From contig CM040427.1 in NCBI GenBank assembly GCA_022702705.1, forward strand, positions 74,205,283-74,269,282: 64,000 nucleotides of DNA, written 5' to 3'. The stretch comes from Papilionanthe hookeriana x Papilionanthe teres (taxonomy: Eukaryota; Streptophyta; Magnoliopsida; Asparagales; Orchidaceae). Positions 22,291-33,514 of the stretch are shown here, in pieces (positions within the stretch are counted from its first letter, which is position 1; every line of letters begins with the position of its first letter). Both the position numbers and the translations under genes were made by a program. The notes beneath the pieces are model-generated. The model was not told the DNA's origin and searched no databases. It worked only from the letters and a program-made list of their open reading frames with translations.

Positions 22291-22454
22291 ATGTATGTAA
22301 ATTTCCCATAGTTTTACTTGCATCCTTTTTTTTTCAATTTAAACAGTCACTTCAAGAAATTATGAGAAAAAATACAGAGCACCATTCAAGACAGCATGGA
22401 ATGGGGATTACAATGGTAGTTGTTGAACACAGCAATTACAAACATCAATCCACT

Positions 22455-22735
22455 TTAACATCCAAATTGGTTGCTTGAAGATATAGAAAAATTAAAATAA
22501 AATGGAAAACAGTGGCTCAGATTCCCCTTAATTCCATCAAAAGTTAGATATGCCCAAATGTTCTCTACCAATGGCACAAGGATGCAGCGGTCACACTCGA
22601 AAGCATAGGTCATCCAAGATGCCTCGCCATTACATGAGAAAAGAAAATATCTCTGAAGCGCCATGGACAGGGAAAAGATTGATTTCCATGTTGAATTTAA
22701 TCATCATCACCAAATTACAGAGAGAGGGAGAGAGA
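22455..22735 (+). repeat. Alpha module (copy 11)
   Basis: GGTTGCTTGAAGATATAGAAA, TAATTCCATCAAAAG, GTTCTCTACCAATGGCACAAG, core TAGGTCATCCAAGATGCCTCG, GTTGAATTTAATCATCATC and (GA)n. The alpha frame reads D-A-A-V-T-L-E-S-I-G-H-P-R-C through the core. Confidence 0.7.
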
Positions 22736-22988
22736 GATTTGCCTTTATAGGCCACTCAAACTCAAGAAATATGCACACTGTTTGTTGCTTAAAGAAATAC
22801 AAGTAAAATTTATGTGATAGATATGTAAATACATAAAAATTGTGTGAGATTTAAGAGATTTAAGTCCAAAAAAAAAGACAAGACTTCAACTTCAACTTAG
22901 TTGCAATAAATTATACATTTTCAAGAGCACATATATTTGCCAAAATATAGATTAAAGTGCAGAAATAAATAGAGAATCAGAGGCATAG

Positions 22989-23600
22989 GGGCTGTTTGGT
23001 AGCCGATTTTAAGCTGGATTTCCGCAGGATTTAGGCTAAATCCTGCCAAACAGCAAAATGCATCTCCGTAAATCCTGAGATTTGGTAAATCCTAGAATGA
23101 AGCCGATTCGCCGTAAATCCAGGATTTAGTAAATCCCGTGAATCGTCGGATCTAGTAAATCTGGGACGGGCAATAAGGGAGACTGGCACGAACAGGCTTA
23201 CTTCCTCAATGGTTTCTGGTAGGAGCAGAGCAGAAGGATGAGAAAGATGGAAGTTTCAGTGGTCTACGTAAGTCACGATCCCATCGTTGCCTTCCAAGGT
23301 AGCTATAATGACGAACTGTATTGTGAAGGTTTGTTCACGAAGGCCATCGCTTTGGGCGAAACTGAGAGGGGGCAGGCAGATAACTTAAATTTTGGGCGGA
23401 GATGGGAAGTTTAGGTGAAACCGGGAGTGAGGGCAGAGAGGGGAAGTAATGAATAAATAATTGATTAATTGATTAATAATTAATTTATATTTTTTTATTT
23501 AATATTTATTTTTTAATATTTATGCTCATTAAATTTATTAAATCCTTCTCATAGGAAATCCCTTAAGGGGGTTATTTGTGATTAAACTTAAAATGCCTCA
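22989..23600 (-). mobile_element. M2 module, Tourist-like MITE relic, inverted copy
   Basis: Begins GGGGCTGTTTGGTAGCC, the reverse complement of the CCAAACAGCCC end of 7940-8292. It then shares AGGATTTAGGCTAAATCCTGCCAAACAG, CTCCGTAAATCCTGAGATTT and, inverted, the CATCTTTCTCATTCTTC block with 43130-43405. The right end near 23600 is undefined. Many AAATCC/GGATTT words give self-complementarity. Confidence 0.45.
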
Positions 23601-24214
23601 TAATGTATAAGGTGTTCTGAATGTGAAAGCATAGGTATTGTTTGGTATATGTGTAAATCCTTCTCATTTAAGTCTCGCTTCCTTCTCATGGATCAGATGA
23701 AAGCCTTGAGAAAAAAGGGGAGAACTCAGAATTGATTCATTCAAAAGATCGTAGAAGAGCAATGACCACAATAACTGCTCAACACAATTAGGCCTAAACA
23801 AACTTTACCTAATAAAAAAAAAACACAAAAAAAATCTATTCATAAGCATCAAAATATGAGAAATTACCCATACATTCCCACATTATGTTCAATTGTAGAA
23901 AAATTCCTACAAATCTATTTTGAATGAAACTAAAATTAATAAGACATAACCTCTAATAATCAGGGGCTCATTCTTCAAGTTCAGGCCCTCAAATACCCGC
24001 ATAACAAGCATATTGGGCAATTTCCATGCATATCACAAAAATTTTATATATTTACATATCTAACAACCAAACTTTGACACTTACGTATATATCATTGCTA
24101 GAAATTCAATCTCCACATTGAATTTTAGAAAGCAGGTAAACATGACAATCAAACATAACTGCGGTAACTTTCTAGTAAGCTAATGAATTAGCTGCCACAA
24201 AAAAACACTAACAG
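23601..24214. other. No gene recognised
   Basis: A+T-rich module linker. ATATTTACATATCTAACAACCAAACTT near 24050 is a copy of the recurrent link. Nothing else is identifiable. Confidence 0.4.
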
Positions 24215-24330
24215 GGCTCATTCAGTTGCTTCAGAAAAGTGGAGAAGAGAAGAATCACGAGCTCAGATTTCTCTTTGATCCATCAAAAAGCATATCCAAC
24301 TAATTCCCAACCTCTGCAAGCTTTGGCATA
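24215..24330 (+). repeat. Alpha module, 5' part (copy 12)
   Basis: GGGCTCATTCAGTTGCTTCAG, AGCTCAGATTTCTC, CCATCAAAAAGCATATCCAAC, ATTCCCAACCTCTG, then a jump to CAAGCTTTGGCATAAATA. The same truncated form is at 35780-35890, so the truncation predates duplication. Confidence 0.65.
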
Positions 24331-24419
24331 AATAGAAAATTCCTTTTAACATCTCTACAGAAGAACAAAAAAAAACAAACTTCAACTTTGTCAAAGTTAT
24401 AAAAAACTATAAACATCAA

Positions 24420-24665
24420 GGGCTCGTTCAATTTGCTTGAGAAAAGAGGAGAAGAGGAGAATTAAAAGCTAAGATTTGTTTTTGTTCCATCAAAAAGCAT
24501 ATCCAACTAATTCCCAACCTCTGGCTCATGAAAGCAGCGGTTACCCTCAAAGACATGGGCCATCCAAGCTGCTTCATCGCCATTACACGAGAAGAGGGCG
24601 AATATCTAAAGGACCATAACATGATTGCCTTCCAAAATGGAAGTTATCATCATAGCTCAATAATA
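24420..24665 (+). repeat. Alpha module, class III (copy 13)
   Basis: Starts at the ATG at 24528 with M-K-A-A-V-T-L-K-D-M-G-H-P-S-C, open through the core GGGCCATCCAAGCTGCTTCATCGCC and on to M-I-A-F-Q-N-G-S. This is one of the clearest copies for the shared frame. Its paralogue at 35985-36230 has the same structure with a broken frame. The protein is not recognised. Confidence 0.7.
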
Positions 24666-24684
24666 TATATATACATATATATTG

Positions 24685-24869
24685 TGCCGCATACCGGGGC
24701 CTATTGGTTGGCGGGGTTCTCTGTAAGTCCCCTCAGGTCACGGGTTCAATCCCACCGTGGCGCAGAGGCTCTCGAATTATAGGCACATAGCGTCAGGCCC
24801 CCATCATAGGGCTGTAGCACATAAGGAAATCGGTATTTGGGCCCCTGTCGAATACCGATTTCTTCTGGC

Positions 24870-24873
<4 letters not shown>
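24685..24873 (+). mobile_element. tRNA-derived SINE
   Basis: Begins GTGCCGCATACCGGGGCC and carries a pol III A-box-like TATTGGTTGGCGGGG (about 24703-24717) and a B box GGGTTCAATCCC (24742-24753) some 26 bp apart, followed by CCACCGTGGCGCAGAGG, a tRNA-like 3' arm. A tRNA-unrelated body follows, with an AATCGGTATT / AATACCGATT inverted repeat, ending near CTTCTGGCAACT. It sits inside a (TA)n tract, so the target duplication cannot be defined. The paralogous site at about 36228 has the (TA)n but no insert, which supports an insertion. Confidence 0.7.

Positions 24874-24948
<75 letters not shown>
24873..24948. repeat. (TA)n-(GA)n compound microsatellite
   Basis: About 40 bp TA then 36 bp GA, directly after the SINE. 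Confidence 0.95.
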
Positions 24949-24951
<3 letters not shown>

Positions 24952-25069
24952 AGAAAGTGAGGGAAGGAGGGAGAGGAAGAGGACGGATATTTGACTTTAT
25001 ATGCCTCATAATAAATTTGGAAAAAATGAAGCAAATATCATCATTAAGGCCCATGTAGCTACTTAGAAG

Positions 25070-25620
25070 TTAAAACCCTTTCACGAATAAATCGTTTCAT
25101 ATTGTCTCTAAGTACAAACCCACTTATCACCTGAGCATTCACATCTCAAAATTACTAAATTTTATGTTTCGCTTTTACAGGCCAACATTTTGTGCCATAA
25201 AGCATTGTAGGTCTCACCACTATCTTACAAGATTTTTCTTTTAAGCATAAGCATAACTTTTCTATCACACATTGCATTCATCCACTTCAACAATTCAACT
25301 TGAATTCTACTAATAACATTCTCATCTATATGCCATCACTTTAAACAATAGACCCGAAATATCAAAAACAACCACTCCTTTTAATGACTTGATCGCCCAA
25401 ACCATTGTTACAACCCTGCCGCTAGATCACCTACTACTAAAACTACATAACATATATTCATTCTCATACACAAAAAAATATACCACTGGCAGCAAGCATA
25501 CACCAGGTACATTATTCTATAAATGTCAAATAAGAACATTCATAACTAAAGCAAAAAGATATGGACTTAAAGAAAAAATAGGAAAATACATTTCACCTTG
25601 TGTTTGAACACAAGTAACAG
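25070..25620 (-). pseudogene. RTE LINE fragment, decayed
   Basis: Plus text TTGTCTCTAAGTACAAACCC, GAGCATTCACATCTC, CTCACCACTATCTTACAAGA, AACTTGAATTCTACTAATAAC matches the RTE copy at 25765-26895 block by block. At the RT box the minus translation reads V-C-L-L-P-V-V, so F-A-D-D is lost. It has no LINE tail and is abutted by module sequence on both sides. Confidence 0.7.
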
Positions 25621-25764
25621 CTTTAGTATGCATTGTCAATCCAACTTGTAGTCAAACACAAGTAACAACTTTGGAATGCATATCATTAATGACTTAAATA
25701 TAAGCAATATTAACATCATTCTTTCTATAGCTCTCAAAATAACTTCTCTTAGAACTTTATAATA

Positions 25765-26895
25765 ACAACAACAACAAAACCTTTATCCCACTAAGAGGGG
25801 TCAGCTACATGAACCATTTTCTCCATTGTGTCCTATTTTCATTTAATTCTAATAAATTAAGATTAGTTTTTATACAATATGCTCAATTCTTCCTAGTTCA
25901 ACCTCAGCCTTTCTTAACATAAATCAAATCTAAAACATCTACCCACCTAATCAGATCATCAGATGGTCGACGTTTAACGTGACCAAACCATCTATGACGA
26001 CTCTCTCTGATTTTGTCCGTCACTGGAGCTACACCAACCCTATCACGGATATATTCATTTCGCAATTTGTCTCTAAATGTAAAGCCATTCATCCACCTAA
26101 TCATTCTCATATCGGCAACACTTAAGTTAATTTATCCTTCTCTTTTAAAGGCCAACATTCAACCCCATAGAGCATTGCAGGTCTCACCACCATCTTATAA
26201 ATTTTTCCTTTCAGTCTAAGCAGTACTTTTCTATCACATAATAGGTACTAAACATTCCTCCACTTCAGCCAACCAACTTGAATTCTACTAATAACATCCC
26301 CATCAATATCACCATCACTTTGAACAATAGGCCCGAGATATCTAAAGCGTTCACACCATTTAATAATTTGATCACCCATAGTTACATTTTTGTCACTAGA
26401 GCTACTACTACTAAAATTACATTTCATGTATTATGTTTTAGTTCTGCTCAAACGAAGGCCTTCAGACTCCAATATAGACCTTCATAATTCAAATTTTTCC
26501 TGAGCATTCTCTCTCATCATATCCACAAGAACGATAGCATCAGCAAAAAGCATACACTGAGGTACATCCTTCAGTAGATGTCTAGTAAGACCATCCATAA
26601 CTAAAGCAAAAAGATATGGGCTTAAAGCCGATCCCAGTTGAATCCAACTGAAATAGGAAATAGTAAAATATTTAGAACTTTATAATAAGATTTTTCTAAA
26701 TCAACAAAAATCAAAAGTAGATCCATCTTACTCTCTCGGTACTTCTCGATCAAACTTCTCATTAGATGTATAGCTTCCATGGTAGACTTGTGCAACATGA
26801 ATAAAAATTGATTTTGAGAAACTTTTGTATCACACGATAACCTGTGTTCAATTACACTCTCATAACTTTAATGTATGATAAATTAACTTAATTCA
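25765..26895 (-). pseudogene. RTE-clade LINE, 3' part with reverse-transcriptase core, broken
   Basis: The best RTE copy in the window. On the minus strand, in order: C-M-L-F-A-D-A-I-V at plus 26530-26556 (RT box, with the second catalytic Asp changed to Ala), a LSRTKTEYMKCNFSS-like stretch, RYLGPIVQSDGDIDGDVISRIQ, KMVVRPAMLYGVECW, then RHRWFGHVKRRPSDD at plus 25960-26000, with short open stretches such as 25904-26110. It ends in a CAACAACAACAACAAA tail complement at plus 25765-25783. Frameshifts and stops make it non-functional. Known: RTE LINEs encode endonuclease plus RT; the endonuclease is missing here by 5' truncation. Confidence 0.85.
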
Positions 26896-27059
26896 TCCAC
26901 AATATGTTCAAATATGTGCTTCCCCTTTGTTCTTAAACGCCAATAGACTTTTTCTGTGTTCATCAAGTATCTTTTTAATTTTTAAAACAATATTAAAAAA
27001 TTTAGTAAGCATTTCACAAATTTTAATTGGAAAAATAGAGTATCATTTAAGATATCATT

Positions 27060-27140
27060 GAACCACATGGATAACAGTCATAGGCATGGGCCATCCATAT
27101 GGATACACAATTGCCTTCAAAGATGTATTTATTTTAAATC
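27060..27140 (+). repeat. Alpha module, core fragment (copy 14)
   Basis: ACATGGATAACAGTCATAGGC, core ATGGGCCATCCATATGGATAC, then ATTGCCTTCAAAGATG. Short and diverged. Confidence 0.5.
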
Positions 27141-27151
27141 ATAATATATAT

Positions 27152-27152
<1 letters not shown>

Positions 27153-27201
<49 letters not shown>
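27153..27201. repeat. (GA)n microsatellite
   Basis: About 24 GA units. Confidence 0.95.
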
Positions 27202-27207
<6 letters not shown>

Positions 27208-27860
27208 TTGATATGCCTCATAATAATCAAAACTCACCCATATGAATTGTAACCTTTAATGCCAACAAAAAAAATCAAAGTTTAAATGTTAGATATGTAA
27301 ATATAAAAGAATTTTGTCATATATATGTAAAGAAAAAGTTAATCAACAGCTTTCCATAGCTAGCACATTCTAACATTGTAAAAAGTTCAATCTCTACACA
27401 ACAATTTCTTAAAAAACAGCCAAAAATATTTTAATCAAACAGAACTCTAGTAACTTCCTAAAAATCATTGAAAAAGCTGCCGCAACTGAACCAAATCATC
27501 TGAGTTCGCACCTTACGATTGTTTTGGGCAAGGCCCCGAAAGGGTAAGTGACATAGGCGAGGGCTTCGGCAGAGAGGTTTGGTTTTTAATTTAATTGTAT
27601 TTAAGCTAATTTTATCAATATAATGGATTAATAATTAATAATTAATTAGTCTTACCAGATTAAATAAAATCTGATAAATCTAAATGAATAAAAAAATACT
27701 GCATTTCGCAAATCCTAATAACTTACCGTATGATTCAACTTAAAAAAACTGTGGCAAGATGGGAAAATTTTCTCTCCGGAACTCCGACAGTAGCTCTACG
27801 TGCGGACTCAAGTAATATGCCGCCACTTAGAGAAACCCATCTTGCTCTAATGCTGCTCAA
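27202..27860. other. Module linker with a diverged M2 relative
   Basis: 27240-27400 is module linker (AAAGTTTAAATGTTAGATATG is the link in reverse orientation). 27480-27760 carries GGCAGAGAGGTTTGG and TTCGCAAATCC words resembling the M2 family (compare 23350-23440 and 43400-43480). No gene. Confidence 0.4.
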
Positions 27861-28320
27861 AACCTTCTGCAAAACAGCCATAAGCAAGCAACATACATCC
27901 CCTTGAGAAAAAAATGGGCAAAGAAATTTTGGGTAGGAGGGCTAAGATTAACCTCCTCTCCATCAACAAGCAGATCCACCACTTTCTCTACAACGGCGAC
28001 GCACAGAGACAGCGGTTTCCATTAGATGAGCGGGCCATCCAAGATGCTCCGGCGAAGCATTAAGATCGCCTTCCGTGATGGCTTTCATCGCAAATTTTCA
28101 ATCAGAGGCTCCAACTGTAGAAAGAGAGAGCGGGAGCTCGAAGGGTTAGGTCAAGAAATCAACGGTCTTGAAGAAGGCTAGCAGAAGATTCGAGCTTGAG
28201 CCATCCTGCATGAGCTTCATAAAACAAATCAATTAGGGTTTTCATCGAACCGGACTGACTGCATATACAAGAACAGGACTTCGCGCCACAAAATGCCGTT
28301 AGGGTTTAGGGCTTATCAAT
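27830..28320. repeat. GC-richer alpha copy with long flanks (copy 15; partner 43495-43910)
   Basis: Shared with 43495-43910: CTAATGCTGCTCAAAACCTTC upstream, CCGTCAACAAGCAGAT-like text, the ACAGAGACAGCGGTTTCC block, core GCGGGCCATCCAAGATGCTCC, GGCGAAGCATTA, GGAGAAGGC-like text and AATTAGGGTTTTCATCG downstream. A 49-codon plus frame (27914-28063, starting MGKEILGRRAK) is open over the module, in a frame different from the usual alpha frame. On the minus strand the downstream part holds AAACCCTAA-type motifs (28233-28312) and a CT-rich tract, as in plant 5' regions. This looks closer to a source sequence than the other copies. Confidence 0.6.
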
Positions 28321-28453
28321 CGTCGAATCTTATACGACAGCTTCTCTGAGATAAAAAAGGCAAGTAAAGAAAGTAATTGTGGAATTGATATTCGGATAAA
28401 TTATAATTAAAGATTGAAAAATCCGTTCAACTGTTACAATATGCGCGCTGGCA

Positions 28454-28924
28454 CTTGCTGATAGGTGTGTAAACAAACTGAACCAACAGGTCTGTATTAA
28501 TGTTCGGCTCATTTGAAATAAGTTCGTATGTTCGAAACTGTTTGTGAAGCCATTATTTGTGTTCGTTTCTTAACGAACGAGCCAAACACAAGTTGTTCGC
28601 GAACGAAGAGCCGAATATTAATATATATAAATAATATATTATATTAATTATATAATTTATATTATATAAATATATAATATATATATGAATATATTACTAA
28701 TATAATATATTAATATATTATTATTATTATTATTTTATTATTTATTGTATTTAATTTTTAAAAATATCAAAAAAAATTTATATATAATTATTTTATATTT
28801 CAAAATAATGATTCGAACAAGAACGAATGCATCACTGTTCGTGGTTGGATCGGATCGTTTAACTAACCAAACTGATCGTGAACAACGAGTTTTTTTGACA
28901 GCCCTACTTGCAAACGTTTGCAAG
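28454..28924. repeat. 8-bp target-site duplication, imperfect
   Basis: CTTGCTGA at 28454-28461 and CTTGCAAA at 28917-28924 share six of eight positions around a hAT-type MITE. Confidence 0.55.
28462..28916. mobile_element. hAT-type MITE, 455 bp
   Basis: Starts TAGGTGTGTAAACAAACTG and ends ...TTTTTTGACAGCCCTA, with GAACGAGCC and TGTTCGGCTC words in both arms and a very A+T-rich centre (28620-28790). The same end structure occurs in the element at 43998-44494, which has a perfect 8-bp duplication. Non-coding. Frames on both strands at 28738-28942 are by-products of the A+T-rich arms. Confidence 0.75.
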
Positions 28925-28938
28925 AAGAATAGATGTAT

Positions 28939-29000
28939 GTAGGGCTGTCCAATAGCTGCTTGTTTGTAAACTAATTACTGTGCAGCTCGTTAAATATGTT
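28939..29000 (+). mobile_element. Possible second hAT-type end
   Basis: TAGGGCTGTCCAATAGC at 28939 resembles the TAGGGCTGTC terminus of the hAT MITEs, placed 15 bp after the duplication of the neighbouring element. No matching second end found. Confidence 0.25.
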
Positions 29001-29577
29001 ATATTTCATTTATTTATTATGTTTAATATGAATAATTTTTTGGAAGGTTGATTTATAAATAAGCCAATGAGGAGTCAAATATTTTGGTTTGAGATAATTA
29101 TATATTTTGGTTTGAGTCAAATATTTTAATTTGTCCATAACCGGTAGTTCAAACACACACCCGGAGTCTTTCGGCACGTGCTGAGGGGCACATAGCCAGG
29201 GTAATGCTGCTACGCTTTAATTTTCGCTTAGGCGAAGACCGGTCCGCACTTTGCACGTCGAGTAGGCAAAAAATGTGCAAATTATCATGTTTGTCCCGAT
29301 CTTCAGAAAGTGATCCAAACGACCCCAGATAATGAAACAGACCGTGCGAGTGTTTCAGTAACGTCGATTTCACCTAGGGAGAAGATTCGTTGCGCCACAA
29401 TTTCGCGTGCGGGCTTAAATTACATGGATTATCGTTTAGGTCCCGATTGTTGAAAAAAGTGGTTTAACAACCCCAAATGACGAAAAGAACAGCACGTGTA
29501 CGTCCCGTGCATCGACTTTACCTAAGGAGGATGTTCATTTTACCGCAAAGCCATGTCTTAACAAAAAATGCTCAGAG

Positions 29578-29579
29578 AA

Positions 29580-29618
<39 letters not shown>

Positions 29619-29657
29619 TAATATTAATATTATTGTTATTATTATTATTATTATTAT
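29578..29657. repeat. (AAT)n / (ATT)n microsatellite
   Basis: AAT repeats turn into ATT repeats, giving a potential hairpin of about 80 bp. Confidence 0.95.
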
Positions 29658-31599
29658 ATTATATAATATAAAATTAAAAAAAATTATCTATCCTATACTT
29701 TAAAAAAAAAAAAAAACTCATGCATGTTGCTGCAACCTTATCCTCCCTCTCTCTCCAACTTATCTCATGTGTCTTATCATAAAAAATAATAATAATAAAT
29801 TTTTTTTTTTTATTTAAACCCATGCTTGATCTACCCTCTCCCTTTTATCTCACGCGTGACACTTTATATCCAAGAAAAAGAAAAGGCCCATCCTGCTCAC
29901 CTGCGCCTTTACCTCCGGGAGCACCCACCTGATTTTCGCAAGAACAAGCACGAGGCAGCCCGAGCTCCTTCCTCTAGACGTCGGTACCTTCGCCGGAGCT
30001 CTCCTCCTCAACGGCGAAACGAGCGGCCGGTCGTCCTCTCCCCCCGCCGCCAGCACCCTCTTCTCTCACAAAAGCTCTCATGTTCTCGCGAAGACCTAGG
30101 CCGTAGCAGTCTCCTTGCTCGCCGGTCCTTCTCGCCTTTGAAGCTCGCTCCTCTATCCTCTGATCGAGCTCGCCACAGACTCCTCTTTCTTTTGCACCAC
30201 ATATATATTTTTCTTTGGTCAACCCCTGCTCATCGGACCTTCTCCTCGCCGGCATCTCCTTCATTGCCGGCACACCTCTCGATCGCCATAGCTCTCGTCC
30301 TCGCCTAGACTTGCCGGTCAGAATCCTCTTGCATTAAGGTCGTCTGCCACGCTGACGCCTTTCTATTTTTCTCGTCTCGGTCGGCCACACTCTGGCCTCT
30401 CCTCACCAGCGACATCCAGCTGGCCTACCTCTTCGTCGGCATCGAGTTCACGACGAAACAAGCTCCCTCTCACGTTCAATCTCAGATTTCGTCTCCCTCC
30501 GCATTCCCTTCGCTCCCGGTGCGCACCACCGGCGAGCTCACCTCCACACAATCGCAGTCCTACCTTTTCAACGACCAAATACTTCGTCGGAGTACCTCGA
30601 TGTCACTTGACAGCAAGAGGCGTCGCTGTCCAAGAAGATGCAAGTGCTTTCTACCTCACGGGAAAGGCCTCCGCCGACGCTTCTTCCTGTCAGCATCCTC
30701 GTGTGTCCCCCTCTTTGGTTGGCGTTGAGCAACTCTTCTCGAAGATATATGTGTCGGTCTCATTTTCGTATGATTCGATGTTTATTTGCAATACTTTGCA
30801 TACCTCACTCATTCTCGTTTTTCTTGAGTTTTGCCGCGAGATTCACCGGAAAGCAGGCCTCTCTTGCCCTCACTAACTTCTTGGCTCTTTCTACTATTCT
30901 TTGCACGTCCTACGAGGTATGCGTGGTCTCTTCTTTAGCAAGAAGATACGCGTCCGCAACCGCCACGATCGTGATATTCCTTAAACATCTAACTGACCCT
31001 AGGCTTAGTTGTAGGCGTGTGGTTTTGATTGCCCACACGGGGTGCGTGCGCCAACATGAGCGAGCGCGACGTGTCTATCTGATGGATCATTTATTTACCT
31101 AGAGCTGATCTTTAGGTTAGGATTTCCTGTGCATGGTTAAATACCCTTCGTATGGCCGAGTGTCTCTTTGTTGTTGTGAGCCTTAGAACCAGTCTTAATG
31201 GGTCGGAGTCTCTCACTCCACTTGCTCTGAATTCCCCAGTTTTACTTGAGAAACTGAGATGTCAAACTTGACAAAACGACAAAAACATTGTAGTTGGCTC
31301 GCTTTGTAAAGTCTGGAGAAGTTCAAGAAATGGGAAAAACTTTGTACCTATCATATTTCGTGACGCAGTGGAGAGTTTATTCCTTGGAGATTCGGGGAGA
31401 AACTCCTCATATTTCCCCACTAATGCATAAGGTGGCACTGTCACACATCCAATGGTCTAAACCCTAAGTTTCATAAGCGAGGTCGTTAGCATGAGCGTGG
31501 CTCGCTACCGCAAGTGTTTTCTTACACCTTACACCTTACACTTGCATCTTGCACTTGCACCGACCACTTGCACCACTGCATGTTGTGCGCATGTTAACC

Positions 31600-32155
31600 T
31601 ACCTATATTGCATTTCCTCGGTTCACTGCCACCCCGACACTTCTTTGGGTTACTGTCATCTAGGCACGCCCATCCCTTTTGGCCACTGCTGACTCGGCAC
31701 ATTTTCAGGCCGCTGCCGTCACGACACGCTCATCCATTTTGGTCACTGCCACCTCGGCACATCTTCCTCAAGTCGCTGCGTCCACAACACGCCCACCTTC
31801 TAGTCATTACCTTCACGAAACACTCATTTTCTCGGGCTCGTCTCTACAATATGCCCATTCCTCGGGTCACTACCGCTACCGCACACTCATTTGTTTAGGC
31901 CCTTGCTTCTACGACCCATCCATCTCCAAGTCACTGCCACTACAACACATCCATTTTCTCGGGCCCATGTCTCCACGACATGCCCACTCTTTGGTTCATT
32001 ACCGTTACGCCACACTCATTTTCTAGGGCCCCTGTCTCTATGGGATGCCCATCTCCGAGTCACTGTCGCTACGACAACCCCATTTGTTCAAGTCACTACC
32101 TCTATAATATGCCCATCTTTTTTCCGAATCACTGCCCCCACTATACTCATCACTT
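31600..32155 (+). repeat. Minisatellite, about 32-bp unit, about 17 copies, inside LTR E
   Basis: Units alternate between a GTCACTGCCACTACGACAC-like half and a GGCCCNTGTCTCTACGACATG-like half, each followed by CATCCATTTTCTCG or a variant, so a 64-bp higher-order period is visible. The frames here translate to repeats of SLPLQHIHFLG / YRYRTLIFLG type; they reflect the array, not a gene. Confidence 0.9.
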
Positions 32156-32450
32156 CTGTCACAAGATTGTCTGCACTTACATTTGTATGTTTGCATGGGT
32201 AGCGAGCCATTGCTCGTTAGGAGAGTGACCCCGCGTCTGTCGTGATACCTTAACGAGCATTGCTTGCTGGGTTGATCCCGATAAGCAATGCGAGTTAAGT
32301 CATCGAAATTGACAAGAGTATGAATAAGCTAAGGATTTCAGGTATCTAACATGTATCACCCATCTTCATGACACCCTTTAGATCCTTCGAATTTTTAGGA
32401 TGAGACCAACATATCTAAATCATACCATACACAGACTTATCCCGCACTTA

Positions 32451-33159
32451 GACACTAAGTTTAATAAATATTTTTTTCTTTTGTTCTTCAAATACATATT
32501 TGATAAATATTTTAATAATGCTTTTTAGAAACACCCCAGCTCTTAAATCTTAAAATCTACTCATAAAAATTCTTTTATTTCTACATTTTTAAATGCCACC
32601 AATAACTTTAATGATAATATTTCATTGTATTTTAAATCTTAAATATCATTGCATCTTAAATCATATATATTTCATTATATCTCAAATAGTATTCCATTGT
32701 ATTTCTATCTCCCAATATTAATATTTTATAATCTTAAAAATTAATAATCAATGTTGAGTTCCAAAATGACATTAACTAAACATGCCAAAGCTAGAGCCAC
32801 CATATGAGATTAACTAATCAGGTCAGAGCAACCATGAATATTTCTACAATCCTAAATTGAATATTTCTACAATCCTCAACCACTCTTATCAATATCCAAT
32901 ACGTCTATCTAATTCTTCTGCAATACAAATTATTTTTTCAAGATGTCATTTATATTAATCCAACTACATCATTCCAAAATTTCAATAAAAAGTCTTCTTT
33001 AAAAATGCATCACACACAGAGATATATACAGAGAGAGAACATACATGCGGCTAATTCTCAATTAGTAAATAAATGACACACACACACACACACACACACA
33101 TAAAGAGAGAGAGAGAGAGAACACCATACACGCCGCTAATTCTCAATTAGTAAATAAAT
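32451..33159. other. No gene recognised
   Basis: A+T-rich. TTTCATTGTATTTTAAATC-type words recur between 32610 and 32700. Near 33005-33060 and 33100-33150 the text ACAC...CGGCTAATTCTCAATTAGTAAATAAATG occurs twice, a tandem duplication of about 95 bp, with (AC)n at 33076-33101 and (GA)n after it. Confidence 0.6.
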
Positions 33160-33390
33160 GGCTCAGATTTGTAGGCAGATCCATCAATTCTCAACTAGTA
33201 ATAATGGAAGTAGCAGTTACCCATAACAGATGCATAGGCCATCCAAACTACTCCATTGCCACTGGATGAAAATACTACACACCACTGAATCAACATCTAA
33301 TGTACTATTTGCTCCAACCTAAAGTTGGCAATATTGTCTTTCATGATAGATTCCATCATCATCACCCAATCCATAGAGAGAGAAAATAAA
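33160..33390 (+). repeat. Alpha module, class II (copy 16)
   Basis: GGCAGATCCATCAATTCTCAA, AGCAGTTACCCATAACAGATG, core TAGGCCATCCAAACTACTCC, CACTGAATCAACATCTAATG, GATTCCATCATCATCACCC. The alpha frame stops at the core. Confidence 0.7.
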
Positions 33391-33514
33391 GATTAGAAAT
33401 GCATAAATTCTCGCAATTCAAAGTGATGACAATTAAGGGGAGTAATTCTTTACTTGCCACAAAATTGTACGAATTTCTTCAAAAATAGAGATCGCATATA
33501 GAAGTGGAAGAGAT

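Larger units (their letters stand above)
29129..32450 (+). mobile_element. LTR E: truncated LTR of the long-LTR gypsy family
   Basis: 29285-29390 and again 29450-29540 (AACGACCCCAGATAATGAAAC / AACAACCCCAAATGACGAAAA, then ACGTCGATTTCACCTA / ATCGACTTTACCTA) match the U3 block of LTR B near 16590-16655, duplicated in tandem. An (AAT)n/(ATT)n tract replaces the (TA)n. Then come a TATA-like CACTTTATATCC near 29860, a GC-rich CT-rich leader (29880-30700) and a tandem array (31600-32155). The conserved 3' block with GACATCCCCTAC is not found, so the 3' part is lost. Ends are approximate. The 160-codon frame at 29826-30308 is GC-rich leader sequence without a domain. Confidence 0.55.

Noticed and set aside
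24690..24780. Functional tRNA gene
   Set aside because: A and B boxes are present but the arms do not pair into a cloverleaf with an anticodon loop; a SINE body follows.
24757..25058. Frames with YIYIYI and REREREI runs on both strands
   Set aside because: Translation of (TA)n and (GA)n microsatellites and the SINE.
29826..30308. 160-codon Arg/Ser/Pro-rich plus frame and its antisense frames
   Set aside because: GC-rich leader of an LTR; both strands are open and no motif is present.
31491..32228. Overlapping plus-strand frames of 82-135 codons with repetitive peptides
   Set aside because: They lie in the 32-bp minisatellite, stay open in several frames at once and have no domain.
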